A stretch of 64,000 bases of DNA from Microbacterium sp. RURRCA19A (lineage in GTDB: Bacteria; Actinomycetota; Actinomycetes; Actinomycetales; Microbacteriaceae), in NCBI RefSeq assembly GCF_900156455.1, contig NZ_FTNQ01000001.1:1550001-1614000 (forward strand), written 5' to 3'. The notes beneath the pieces were generated by a model. That model saw only the letters and a program-made list of their open reading frames with translations. It did not search any database and was not told where the DNA came from. Positions 7,930 to 16,385 of this stretch are shown here, piece by piece; within the stretch, counting starts at the first letter, position 1; every line of letters begins with the position of its first letter. A program made the translations under genes and the position numbers.

Positions 7930-8798
7930 TCGATGACTCCTTCCGGGCGGACCGCCGCGGTGCGGGCGCGCCCACGGCGCGCTCCGGACCGGCGCGATGC
8001 GCGACCGATGACGAGGGGGACGACCGCGAGGACCACGATCGCGAGGACGGAGACGAGCGTCGAGGCGGCCGTCAGCTCGGGCGAGAACGCTTCGGACGCC
8101 GCGTTCAGCATCTTCAGCGGGAGGGTCTGCACGCCGGGCGGCAGCAGGAAGACGGCCAGCACGACCTCGTCGAACACGACGACGAAGGCGAACAGCGCGC
8201 CCGAGAGGATGTAGGGCAGCAGGGCGGGAAGTTCGATCTTCCACAGCACCAGCGGCCAGCGGGCCCCGAGGGTCCAGGCGGCCGGCCGGAGCGCCGGGTC
8301 GATGCGCGCGACGCCACCCGAGACGATGACGAACACGTACGGCAGCGCGAGCAGCGCGTGTCCCAGGACGAGCGTCAGCACGGAGCCGCGCAGGAACGAC
8401 AGCTCGGAGCCGGCACCGTACAGCCCCACCGCGTACGCGATCGGCGGCAGCGCGATCGGGACGATGAAGAGCGTGCGGATCCACCGCTGGGCCGCGCGGC
8501 TGCGGACTCGCGTGAGCCCGATGGCGCCCACCGCGCCGAGAACGGTCGCGAGGAGCGTGGCGGCGGCGCTCTCCCAGAGCGAGAACGTGAAGGCGTTCAT
8601 CCAGCGTCGGTCGCCGAGGACCTTCGCGTACCACTGGAGGGAGAACCCATCGGGTGGGAAGAGGATGAAGCCGCCCTGCGTCCACGAGGTGGACACCAGG
8701 ATCAGGAACGGCACGATCAGGAGCAGGCTCGCGAGCAGCGCGACGAAGATCACGGGGATCCGCCACGCGCCGAGGCTCCGGGCAACGGTGGTCGTCAT
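7926..8798 (-). CDS. ABC transporter permease, PotC type
   Basis: A 290-residue inner-membrane subunit with six predicted helices, beginning with a hydrophobic helix at about residues 12-36 (VIFVALLASLLLIVPFLILV). The cytoplasmic EAA loop that docks on the ATPase is visible as AAWTLGARWPLVLWKIELP. It is the second permease of a PotABCD-like importer. Its start lies one base from the stop of the first permease gene and its stop overlaps the ATPase start, so the three genes are translationally coupled. Confidence 0.9.
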   Translation of the reverse strand: MTTTVARSLGAWRIPVIFVALLASLLLIVPFLILVSTSWTQGGFILFPPDGFSLQWYAKVLGDRRWMNAFTFSLWESAAATLLATVLGAVGAIGLTRVRSRAAQRWIRTLFIVPIALPPIAYAVGLYGAGSELSFLRGSVLTLVLGHALLALPYVFVIVSGGVARIDPALRPAAWTLGARWPLVLWKIELPALLPYILSGALFAFVVVFDEVVLAVFLLPPGVQTLPLKMLNAASEAFSPELTAASTLVSVLAIVVLAVVPLVIGRASRRSGARRGRARTAAVRPEGVIE

Positions 8799-8799
8799 G

Positions 8800-9678
8800 T
8801 CAGCCCCACTTCTCGCTCACCTTGAACAGACGATCGGCGACGAGGTAGATGAGCATCGTCCCGCCGACTAGCAGGATGCTCATGGCCGCCGCGAGGTCGG
8901 GGCGGTCGGCCTTGCTCATCTGCGCGTTGATGACGCCCGAGACCGTCATGTTGGCGGGCCCGCCGAGCAGCAGCGGCGTCACGTAGAAGCCGAGCGACAT
9001 GACGAACACCAGCACGCCTCCGCTGATGATCGAGGGGACGATGTGCGGCCACGTCACGGTTCGGAAGGTCAGCAGAGGCCCCGCACCGAAGATCGTCGCG
9101 GCGTTCAACTGCTCTTTGTCGATCGACTGCAGGGCGCTCATCACGGGCAGCACCGCGAAGGGGAGCATGACCGCGATCATGGCCGGGTACATGCCGGCGA
9201 CCGTCTGGTAGATCTCGACGGGTTGGTCGCCGAGACCGATGACCCCCAGGAACCAGTGGATCGCACCCTTGGGGAGTTCCAGCAGCACCCAGCCGAACGA
9301 GCGCACCATGACCGACGTCCAGAGCGACAGCATGAGGGCCGCCAGGAGGGCGATGCGGAGCCAGCTCGGCGACGTGACGATCGCGAGGGCGTAGGCGGCC
9401 CCGAGGATCATGGTCAGCACCATCGTGACCACGGCGATCACGACGGTGCGGCCGAGCGACCCCAGGAAGGCCGGCACGGCGAACGCCTCGGGGTACGCGG
9501 CTCCCCCGCCCTCGAACGACATCGCGATCAGGGCGATCATCGGGACGCCGAGGGCGATGGCGAAGAAGGCCAGGGGTGGCCACACGAGCCAGCGGACCTC
9601 GGCCCGGCTGATCCCGCCGCGGAGTCCGCCGGCGGGCCGCACCCGCGGCATCCTCGTGGCTAAGGTCGCACTACTCAC
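8800..9678 (-). CDS. ABC transporter permease, PotB type
   Basis: A 292-residue permease with six helices. The EAA loop reads AATIFGAGPLLTFRTVTWPH. A short cytoplasmic N-terminus (about 30 residues, Arg-rich) precedes the first helix (WPPLAFFAIALGVPMIALIA). The GTG at 9678 has GAGGAG nine bases upstream; the ATG at 9765 in the same frame lies at the predicted transcription start within the operator and is unlikely. It is the first gene of the operon 9678-5618, with its own promoter and operator in the 207-bp gap that separates it from the binding-protein gene. Confidence 0.88.
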   Translation of the reverse strand: MSSATLATRMPRVRPAGGLRGGISRAEVRWLVWPPLAFFAIALGVPMIALIAMSFEGGGAAYPEAFAVPAFLGSLGRTVVIAVVTMVLTMILGAAYALAIVTSPSWLRIALLAALMLSLWTSVMVRSFGWVLLELPKGAIHWFLGVIGLGDQPVEIYQTVAGMYPAMIAVMLPFAVLPVMSALQSIDKEQLNAATIFGAGPLLTFRTVTWPHIVPSIISGGVLVFVMSLGFYVTPLLLGGPANMTVSGVINAQMSKADRPDLAAAMSILLVGGTMLIYLVADRLFKVSEKWG

Positions 9679-9757
9679 GGGCCCATGCTCCTCGGTTGAG
9701 ATTGCGGGGGAGTTTCCCCCGGGAGGGATCCGCACCGGCCGGGTGAGTCGGCGTCGT

Positions 9758-9793
9758 GGATCCAAAGTTAGCTCTTGTGGATCCGATTGTAAA
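9758..9793 (-). promoter_or_regulatory. Promoter with paired GGATCC operator (site A)
   Basis: On the minus strand a TTTACA -35 element (9793-9788) is separated by 17 bp from a TAACTT -10 element (9770-9765). One GGATCC word (9779-9784) lies inside the spacer and a second (9758-9763) covers the expected start point, 21 bp away. It precedes the permease-ATPase-amidohydrolase-deaminase operon by about 80 bp. A bound repressor would block RNA polymerase. The same arrangement recurs at three other places in this cluster. Confidence 0.7.
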
Positions 9794-9837
9794 CAAGCTG
9801 TGTTTCCGGCGGGTAACAGCGCCCCCGGAAACAGCGG

Positions 9838-9867
9838 AAGGGCGCCTCCCCGGGGGGAGACGCCCTT
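9838..9867 (-). terminator. Strong hairpin between binding protein and permease genes
   Basis: AAGGGCGTCTCCCC pairs with GGGGAGGCGCCCTT (13 of 14 positions, two-base loop) just 19 bp after the stop of the solute-binding protein gene. There is no long T tract. It could end or attenuate transcripts, or protect the 3' end of the binding-protein mRNA, as in other importer operons. Confidence 0.6.
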
Positions 9868-9885
9868 CGCGAGGGTGCGGGGAAC

Positions 9886-10959
9886 TCAGCCCGCGAGCCA
9901 CGCCGTGTAGGAGTTCAGCAGCAGGTCCGCGTTCTCCGCACGCCACTCCTCGCCGTAGCTCAGGAGGTTGGTGTGCGAGGGAGCGTTCACGACCTGAGAG
10001 GCGACGTCCTCGGGCAGCTCGTCGAACACCGCGGGGTTCACGGGACCGTAGCCGGTGCGGGTGGTGAACACGGCCTGACGGGCGGGGTCGTTCATCCACG
10101 AGGCGAGGGCGGCGACGGCATCCGGGTTCTTCGACGACTTCGGCGAGACCATGCCGGACGGGATCGCGAAGGCCTGGTTCCACTGCACCGTGACATCCTG
10201 ACCGGCGTTCTGCAGCGCGCGGAACTGGCCCGTGACGGTCACGGCGATGGCGACGCTGCCGCTGCTCAGCAGCTGCTGGGTCTCGGGGTAGGACTGGTAG
10301 AACACCAGGCTGTCGCGGATCGAATCCAGCTTCTTCTCCGCGCGGGGGATGTCCAGCGGGTAGAGGTCGGCGGGCTTGACGCCGTCGGCGATCAGGGCGA
10401 TCTCGTACGACGAGTCGTACGAGCCAGGGTCGCCGGGCCACGCGCGCTTGCCCGGGAACTTCGTCGTGTCGAAGAAGTCGGCCCAGTCCTGCGGGCCACC
10501 GTTCGGGAAGGTCGCGGTCAGCCACCCCTGGGCGATGCCGAAGACGAATCCGCCGATGTAGTAGGGGCGCACGTTCTCGGGGAGGAGGCTGCCCTGGGCG
10601 TCGGCCGGGATCTCGGCGAGGTTGTCGAGGTTGGGCAGGATGTCGGAGATGCCCGCCTGGAAGATGTCGTAGTCGCCCTCCTCGCCCTTGAGCTCGCTCT
10701 TGTAGACCGAGTCCTCGATGCTCGTCGAGACGACGTCGACACCGGTCTCGTCGATGAAGCTGTCGAAGTAGGCGACCTGGCGGCTTTCGTTGGTCGGCCC
10801 GCCGTAGTCGGCCCAGACGACCTGGCCACTGAGGGCGGCGCCGTCGCTGGAGGCGGGCTGGGAGTCGGTGGCGCCGGCGCAACCGGCGGCCAGAAGGCTC
10901 ATCGCGGCGAGTCCCGCGACGGTGGCGGCGATGCGCCGGGAGCGGTTCGGGGTCTTCAT
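9886..10959 (-). CDS. ABC transporter substrate-binding lipoprotein, PotD type
   Basis: A 357-residue extracellular receptor. The N-terminus has two lysine/arginine clusters, a hydrophobic stretch and the lipobox LLAAGC with the acylated Cys at residue 27, followed by a Ser/Asp-rich linker. The mature part starts QVVWADYGG and has the two-lobed type II periplasmic-binding pattern of polyamine, iron and phosphonate receptors, including YESDSS-like DSSYEIALIADG and the domain crossover near VAIAVTVTGQF. It would deliver a probably cationic ligand to the adjacent permeases. It is a separate transcription unit with its own GGATCC-pair promoter (site B) and a hairpin behind it, consistent with higher expression than the permeases. 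Confidence 0.9.
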   Translation of the reverse strand: MKTPNRSRRIAATVAGLAAMSLLAAGCAGATDSQPASSDGAALSGQVVWADYGGPTNESRQVAYFDSFIDETGVDVVSTSIEDSVYKSELKGEEGDYDIFQAGISDILPNLDNLAEIPADAQGSLLPENVRPYYIGGFVFGIAQGWLTATFPNGGPQDWADFFDTTKFPGKRAWPGDPGSYDSSYEIALIADGVKPADLYPLDIPRAEKKLDSIRDSLVFYQSYPETQQLLSSGSVAIAVTVTGQFRALQNAGQDVTVQWNQAFAIPSGMVSPKSSKNPDAVAALASWMNDPARQAVFTTRTGYGPVNPAVFDELPEDVASQVVNAPSHTNLLSYGEEWRAENADLLLNSYTAWLAG

Positions 10960-11075
10960 GATGGGAGTACTCCTCGGGCTGTACGGAAGGGGCGGAGCGG
11001 GTACGGCTCGCGTCGGGTCACGCGCCGCACCCGCCGACCGGGTGGAGAAATCATGGATGTATCTGGTGTTTAACT

Positions 11076-11110
11076 GGATCCAATATTGCAGGATTGGATC
11101 CTCTTGTACA
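11076..11110 (-). promoter_or_regulatory. Promoter with paired GGATCC operator (site B)
   Basis: On the minus strand TGTACA (11110-11105), a 16-bp spacer and CAATAT (11088-11083) form a plausible promoter. GGATCC occurs in the spacer (11096-11101) and directly after the -10 element (11076-11081), 20 bp apart, exactly as at site A. It lies about 120 bp upstream of the binding-protein gene. Confidence 0.65.
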
Positions 11111-11143
11111 TGCCGAGAATGTTTCGCCGAAGTAAAACGTCGC

Positions 11144-12565
11144 TCAGTCGCGCGGCGATCGGGCGGTCAGACCCCGCACCGCCTCGATTCCGGAGGTGAT
11201 CGCGAGCAGCTCCGCCTCGCCGCGATGGCGACCGACGACCTGCACCCCGACGGGCAGATCCTCGTGGAATCCGGCCGGGGTGACCACGACCGGGTGCGCC
11301 GTGACCGTGAAGCGGTTGGCGAGCATCTGCCACCGGAAATAGCGATCGTAGACGGTGTCGCCCACGCGCTCGACCCACTCGACCTCGGCCGGCGGGGCGA
11401 CGACGGGAGTGGCGGGGGCGATGACCACGTCGACGTCGGCGAACAGTCGCTCGGTGCGCCGGAACACCTCCGTGCGCGTCCGCAGTGCGTCGGCCAGCTC
11501 GGCGGCGGTGATGCGCTCCCCCTGCCGCACGTTGCGCAGCAGATCGGGACGCAGGAGGTCCGGGTGGGCGGCGGCCTCTCCCCGGTACGAGGCGAAGAAG
11601 TTGTACATCTCCACCGTCTCCCAGGCCGCCTCGGCATCCGCGAGCTCGAGGTCCAGATCGACGACGTCGTACCCGGCCGTCACGAGGGCGTCCTTGGCGC
11701 GTGCGTGGACGGCGGCGACCTCGGCCGAGATCGGCACTCCCCCGGCATCCCGGCTCCACCCGATGCGGACGGACCCCGGATGCCGGGGCGCCAGCGCCGC
11801 GAACACGGCCGGGTCCTCCGCGATCGAGAGCGGCGCCATCGGGTCGGGCCCCGCCATCGCGGCGAGCGCGTAGGCGACGTCGTCGCTCGTGCGCGCCATC
11901 GGACCGAGGACGCCGTGCGCCGTCCAGCCGTTGTCGAGCCGACCGCTCGCGACCCGGCCGGGAGACGGTCGGAGCCCCACGACGTTGCAGAACGCCGCGG
12001 GGTAGCGCAGGCTCCCGCCGCTGTCGGAACCGTCCGCGAACGGCAGCATCCCCGCGGCGACCGCGGCCGCCGCCCCACCGCTCGAGCCGCCCGCGTGCCG
12101 TGACAGGTCGTAGGGGTTGCGGCACGTGTCGGCGATCGAGCTGAAAGTGAGCGTCCCGAGGCCGGCCTCGGGGGTGTTCGTCTTGCCGATGACGAGCGCG
12201 CCCGCGCGTCGCATGCGTCCGACGACCATGGCGTCGGCGCGGGCCGGTGCGGCGTCCGCGTGCAGCCGGGAGCCGTGCCGGGTCGGCAGCCCCTCCACGT
12301 CGAGGAGGTCCTTCACGGCGGTGGGAAGGCCGTGGAGGAGCCCCACCTCGTCGCCGCGCGCGACGGCGCGGTCCGCCTCCCGCGCCATCGCGAGCGCCTC
12401 GGACTCGGGCACCATCGTCACGATCGCCGCGATCGCGGGGTTCCGCTCCTCGATGCGTGCGAGGTGCGCGCGCATCACCTCCTCGGCGGAGAACTCCCGG
12501 GCGCGGATGCCGGCGGCGAGATCGCGTGCGCTCCGTCGGTGCAGGGGCGTGTCGGTGGGGGTCAT
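11144..12565 (-). CDS. Amidase (amidase signature family)
   Basis: A 473-residue amidase-signature hydrolase that would cleave a carboxamide to acid plus ammonia or amine. The Ser-cisSer-Lys triad is complete: Lys85 in TAVKDLLD, Ser161 in GGSSGGAAAA and Ser185 in DSGGSLR. Length is normal for the family and no signal peptide is present. Its ATG overlaps the stop of the degenerate phosphotriesterase gene (ATGA), and it is the last gene of the 12-gene operon that starts at 25896. It is a clear paralogue of the second amidase at 14970-16385, so two different amides, or two steps, may be processed. Confidence 0.9.
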   Translation of the reverse strand: MTPTDTPLHRRSARDLAAGIRAREFSAEEVMRAHLARIEERNPAIAAIVTMVPESEALAMAREADRAVARGDEVGLLHGLPTAVKDLLDVEGLPTRHGSRLHADAAPARADAMVVGRMRRAGALVIGKTNTPEAGLGTLTFSSIADTCRNPYDLSRHAGGSSGGAAAAVAAGMLPFADGSDSGGSLRYPAAFCNVVGLRPSPGRVASGRLDNGWTAHGVLGPMARTSDDVAYALAAMAGPDPMAPLSIAEDPAVFAALAPRHPGSVRIGWSRDAGGVPISAEVAAVHARAKDALVTAGYDVVDLDLELADAEAAWETVEMYNFFASYRGEAAAHPDLLRPDLLRNVRQGERITAAELADALRTRTEVFRRTERLFADVDVVIAPATPVVAPPAEVEWVERVGDTVYDRYFRWQMLANRFTVTAHPVVVTPAGFHEDLPVGVQVVGRHRGEAELLAITSGIEAVRGLTARSPRD

Positions 12566-13581
12566 CCGGGGGTCTCCATCCGGTCCAGGAGCGCGACGGG
12601 GCGCGCGATGAGCATGTCGGTCAGGCGAGCGTCGTCGACACCGACGCCGGCGAGGAGAGGGGCGATCCGGGCGAGCACGTGGCCGTAGCCCATGCCGCCG
12701 TAGCGCGTGAGCTGCCCCTTGGTCCAGACGGAGCAGCTGAGCGTGATCGCCGCATCCGGCCGCGCGGCGACGAGCGCGCCGAGGAAGTCGAGTCGCTCGC
12801 GATCGGTGTGGTCGCGGATCCCCCCGCCGAAGGAGTGGTCGCTCCCGAAGGCGAATTCCACGACTGCGCCGGTGTCGACGACGTCGGCGACGTAGGCAAG
12901 GTCGAGCACCTTGTCGATGTTGCAGAACAGGATGCGCTCGGGCGCGAGTCCCGCGGCGGTCAGGATGTCGGCGACCTCGGGGCCGCGCCGGGCGGCGGCA
13001 TCCAGGCGGATGCTCACCGACGCTCCGGCCTCGGCGGCGGCGCGTCCCGCGGCGCGCAGAGCCCGCCCCTCGGCCGCGGTGATCTCGGCGCTCGTCCCGA
13101 GGAGGCCGAGGAGGCCCGCGCGGTACGACGTCCCGGGCACGGCATCCGTCAGGGCCGTCCGGAAGAGCGCGGACATCCCGCTCTCGTCGAGGTCGCGCCA
13201 CCACATCGGGAGGGTCTTGTCGATGTAGGAGCCGTAGGCGGCCACGATCCGCACACCGCTGCGGCGGGAGATCTCCGGCAGAGCCGCGTGCCGCGGACCC
13301 ATGCCCCAGGACGTCGCCTCCACGATCGCGTGCAGGCCGGCGGCCTTCGCGGCGGACAGCTCCGCCGCGGCGGCGCCGGGGTCGTCGAGGGTGAGGTTGT
13401 CCGGCATCGACATCCAGTTCCACCGGAGGTCTCCCCACACCTCCAGGCGCGGCGGCCCGTCCAGGAACGTCCCGTCCGGGAGCGGGCGGGCGAGCCCGCG
13501 GGAGTCGGTGAGCAGATGCTCGTTGGTGGACGTCGGCCCCCACCCCTCCGCCGAGACGGGGCCGAGGACCGTCTCGATCAC
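12562..13581 (-). CDS. Phosphotriesterase-family protein lacking metal ligands
   Basis: A 339-residue TIM-barrel protein homologous along its whole length to the two other phosphotriesterase-family proteins of this operon. Compared with the one at 18525-19541, five of the six metal ligands are replaced: His21 to Asn20 (TNEHLL), bridging Glu161 to Leu160 (GLLGLLGTS), His193 to Arg192 (SIRLDA), His222 to Asn221 (FCNIDK) and Asp287 to Ser284 (LSCSVW). Only the second His of the first motif remains. The reading frame is intact and coupled to both neighbours by GTGA and ATGA overlaps, so it is not a decaying gene. It is probably a pseudoenzyme, a binding or scaffold partner, or an enzyme with metal-free chemistry. 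Confidence 0.8.
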   Translation of the reverse strand: MIETVLGPVSAEGWGPTSTNEHLLTDSRGLARPLPDGTFLDGPPRLEVWGDLRWNWMSMPDNLTLDDPGAAAAELSAAKAAGLHAIVEATSWGMGPRHAALPEISRRSGVRIVAAYGSYIDKTLPMWWRDLDESGMSALFRTALTDAVPGTSYRAGLLGLLGTSAEITAAEGRALRAAGRAAAEAGASVSIRLDAAARRGPEVADILTAAGLAPERILFCNIDKVLDLAYVADVVDTGAVVEFAFGSDHSFGGGIRDHTDRERLDFLGALVAARPDAAITLSCSVWTKGQLTRYGGMGYGHVLARIAPLLAGVGVDDARLTDMLIARPVALLDRMETPG

Positions 13582-14939
13582 GCGGCGGTCCCCCGGTACA
13601 CCGTGCGGCCGCCCACGACCGTGCGGCGCACCCGCAGTCCGCGGAGCGCTTCGACGCCGGCATCCACCGGGTCGTCCGACCACAGCGCCCAGTCCGCCAG
13701 CATGCCCGGACGGATCATGCCGCGGTCGTGTTCGGCGAGGCTCGCGTACGCGGCTCCGGTCGTGTAGCCGGCGAGCGCCTCGTCGAGCGTGATCGCCTCG
13801 GACGGGTCGAGCGGCTCGGCGGAGTTCGCCACGAACCGCGTCACGGACTGCCACATCAGGTGACGCGGGTCGAACGCGAAGTACGGTCCGTCGGAGCCGA
13901 GCGCGAGCACGGCGCCGGAATCGATCCACGACCGCATCGGGTTCGCGCGCTCCGCCCGCTCCCCCAGCTTCTCGCGGAGGCCCACGCCGTTGTGCCAGAT
14001 GATCGAGGGCTGGAGGGATGCCACGGTCCCCACGCCGCCGGCCAGACGCATCGTCTCGCCGCTCGGCTCGAGATAGCCGTGGATGATCTGGTAGCGGTTC
14101 TCCGCGACCGCGGCGCCGGCGCGTGCGTACTCCCGCGCGACCAGTCCGATCGCCGCTCCCCCGACCGCGTGCGTCCCGACACCCCACCCGTTCGCGGCGC
14201 AGAACGCGACGAGGCGGGCGTACTCGGCATCCGGGATGCGCTGCTCGCCGCGGTAGCCGGTGGCATCCCACGGCTCGTCCAGCAGCGCCTGGCCCTTCAA
14301 CGCCTCTCCGTCGGCGTACACCTTGATCGGGCCGAGACGGAGGTGGTCGTCGCCGAATCCGGTCGACACTCCCGTCCCCTCGAGGTGGGCGATGACGGCG
14401 TCGACGTCGGGCGTCGCGGGCGACCCGATCTCGAGGTACGGCATCGCGACCGTGCGCATCGACAGGCGTCCGCGACGGTGCGCCTCCTGGTATCCGCGCA
14501 TCTCGTCGATCGTGACGGCGGGGTCGACGATGCCGGTGAACCCCAGGGCGTGGAACAGCGGCTGCACGAGGTCGAGGGCGGCGACCCGCTGATCGAGCGT
14601 CGGCGGTTCCTCGCCGGTCCAGTCCTCGTCGTCGAACGTGCGCGCCATCGCCTCGATGAACCCGTCGACGTCGACGTCGTCGGGCACGTGCTCGCTCGCC
14701 TTGAGGCCGCCACGCTGCATGTGCAGGTGCACGTCGATGAGGCCGGGGAGCACGACACCGTCGAGCTCCTCCGTCTCGCACTCGGCGGGCAGCGCCGCAC
14801 GCACCTCGTCGACGTCGCCGACCGCGACGATCCTCCCCGCGCGGACCGCGAAAGCATCGGCCCGCGGGCGGTCGGGGTCCATCGTGCGCACCGGCGCGAG
14901 GTACAGGGTCGTGATGTCGTTCCGGGGGGACGGGGTCAT
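13578..14939 (-). CDS. YtcJ-like amidohydrolase
   Basis: A 453-residue amidohydrolase-superfamily enzyme of the PF07969 type. The metal-binding strand reads LPGLIDVHLHMQ (HxH) at about residues 64-75. Further features are a candidate carboxylated-lysine strand LGPIKVYADGE, a GVGTHAVGG strand with a His ligand, IIHGYLEPS, and the terminal Asp in ALGSDGPYF. The N-terminal beta-sandwich strand pattern (LAPVRTMDPDRP..VRAGRIVAVGD) is also typical. Such enzymes hydrolyse cyclic or linear amides and N-formyl or carbamate bonds. It overlaps the degenerate phosphotriesterase gene by four bases and is 30 bp downstream of the second amidase. Confidence 0.88.
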   Translation of the reverse strand: MTPSPRNDITTLYLAPVRTMDPDRPRADAFAVRAGRIVAVGDVDEVRAALPAECETEELDGVVLPGLIDVHLHMQRGGLKASEHVPDDVDVDGFIEAMARTFDDEDWTGEEPPTLDQRVAALDLVQPLFHALGFTGIVDPAVTIDEMRGYQEAHRRGRLSMRTVAMPYLEIGSPATPDVDAVIAHLEGTGVSTGFGDDHLRLGPIKVYADGEALKGQALLDEPWDATGYRGEQRIPDAEYARLVAFCAANGWGVGTHAVGGAAIGLVAREYARAGAAVAENRYQIIHGYLEPSGETMRLAGGVGTVASLQPSIIWHNGVGLREKLGERAERANPMRSWIDSGAVLALGSDGPYFAFDPRHLMWQSVTRFVANSAEPLDPSEAITLDEALAGYTTGAAYASLAEHDRGMIRPGMLADWALWSDDPVDAGVEALRGLRVRRTVVGGRTVYRGTAA

Positions 14940-14969
14940 GCGGGGCTCCTCGACGGGGACGGTAGGGGG

Positions 14970-16385
14970 TTAGAGGGGCGGGCGGCGGGCCATCGTGTCG
15001 GCGACCGCGCCCTCCCACGTCAGGCCGAACTCCAGCAGGGCACGGTCGGCGCGGTACGGACCGACGAACTGCACGCCGATCGGCAACCCCTCGGCGGAGA
15101 ACGAGAACGGCATCGACAGCGCCGGCATGGCCGTCGCGGTGATCCGGCTGCACGAACGCTGCCAGGAGTAGTAACGATCCATCGCGACGCCGTCGATCTC
15201 GGTGGGGTACTCCCACTCGACCGGGAACGGCAGCACCTGGACGCAGGGCGCGAGCAGCAGGTCGACGTCCTCGAACAGAGCCTGGAACCGACGGAACAGG
15301 CGCGTCCGGGCGCCGGCGGCGCGCACCAGGGTCTCGGCCGTGAACCCCGCGGCCCACGCGATGTCGTCCTTCAGCGTCTGCTTGACGAGGTCGGGGTGAT
15401 CCGCGGCCTCGTCGCCGTGCGCGTCGAGGAACTCCAGCGAACGGAACGTCTCGAAGACCAGATCCGCCTCCGACAGGTCGATGTCGACCGGGATCACCTC
15501 GGCACCGAGATCGGCGGCCAGGCGCGCTGCGGCATCGGTCGCCACCCGCACCTGCGGGTCGAGGGGCAGTCCGCCCAGGTCGGGGCTGTACGCGATCCGG
15601 GTCCCGGCGAACGGGCGGGGCTGCAGCGACAGGAACAGCGCCGGGTCCTCGTCGATCGACAGCGGCGCGCGACGCTCGGGGGCCGCGATCACCGACAACA
15701 GCAGCGCCGCGTCGCGGACGGTGCGTGCGAGCGGGCCGAGCACCGAGCCCGGATCCCAGGCATTGCCGGGACGCGCCGAGGCGACGCGTCCCGCGGTCGG
15801 GCGGAGTCCCACGAGGTTGCCGAACGACGCGGGGTTGCGGATGCTGCCGCCGAGGTCCGAGCCGTCCGCGACGGGCAGCATGCCGCTCGTGACGGCCGCG
15901 GCCGCACCCCCGCTGCTGCCCCCCGCGGAACGGGCGAGGTCGTAGGGGTTGCGCGTGACACCGAAGACGTCGTTGAACGTGTGCGAGCCGACCCCGAACT
16001 CGGGGGTGTTCGTCTTGCCGACGAACACCGCACCCGCGTCGCGGATGCGACCCGAGATGACGCTGTCGGCCTGCGCGACGTTGTCGACGTGGATGCGCGA
16101 CCCCGACGTCGTGGGCAGTCCCCGGACGTCCATGAGGTCTTTCACGGCGAACGGCAGGCCGTGCAGCGCCCCCATCGACAGGCCGCGGGCACTGAGCGCG
16201 TCGAGTTCCCGGGCACGGGCGATCGCCTCGTCGGGGCGGTAGGAGACGAGCGCGTTCACGGACGGGTTGATGTCGTCGATGCGCTCGAGATGCGCGCGCA
16301 CGACCTCCTCGCTCGACACCTCGCGCCGACGGATCGCCTCCGCGAGCGAAGAGGCGGAACGACGGGTCAGGTTCGACAGGCTCAT
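14970..16385 (-). CDS. Amidase (amidase signature family), second copy
   Basis: A 471-residue amidase-signature enzyme with the complete catalytic set: Lys82 in FAVKDLMD, Ser157 in GGSSGGAAAA and Ser181 in LGGSIRNP. It is a paralogue of the amidase at 11144-12565, with clear differences in the C-terminal substrate-facing half. The ATG overlaps the stop of the GMC oxidoreductase gene. It probably hydrolyses an amide intermediate of the pathway. A gene product such as glutamyl-tRNA amidotransferase subunit A is excluded because the partner subunits are absent and the context is catabolic. Confidence 0.9.
   Translation of the reverse strand: MSLSNLTRRSASSLAEAIRRREVSSEEVVRAHLERIDDINPSVNALVSYRPDEAIARARELDALSARGLSMGALHGLPFAVKDLMDVRGLPTTSGSRIHVDNVAQADSVISGRIRDAGAVFVGKTNTPEFGVGSHTFNDVFGVTRNPYDLARSAGGSSGGAAAAVTSGMLPVADGSDLGGSIRNPASFGNLVGLRPTAGRVASARPGNAWDPGSVLGPLARTVRDAALLLSVIAAPERRAPLSIDEDPALFLSLQPRPFAGTRIAYSPDLGGLPLDPQVRVATDAAARLAADLGAEVIPVDIDLSEADLVFETFRSLEFLDAHGDEAADHPDLVKQTLKDDIAWAAGFTAETLVRAAGARTRLFRRFQALFEDVDLLLAPCVQVLPFPVEWEYPTEIDGVAMDRYYSWQRSCSRITATAMPALSMPFSFSAEGLPIGVQFVGPYRADRALLEFGLTWEGAVADTMARRPPL

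Noticed and set aside
6319..8214. Long plus-strand open frame of 631 codons opposite the ABC transporter genes
   Set aside because: It is antisense to clear, motif-complete genes, is rich in Arg, Asp and Gly as expected for a high-GC shadow frame, and shows no domain.
9726..9731. Third GGATCC in the permease upstream region
   Set aside because: It has no partner at 20-21 bp and lies downstream of the predicted promoter; single GGATCC words also occur in many coding regions of the window.
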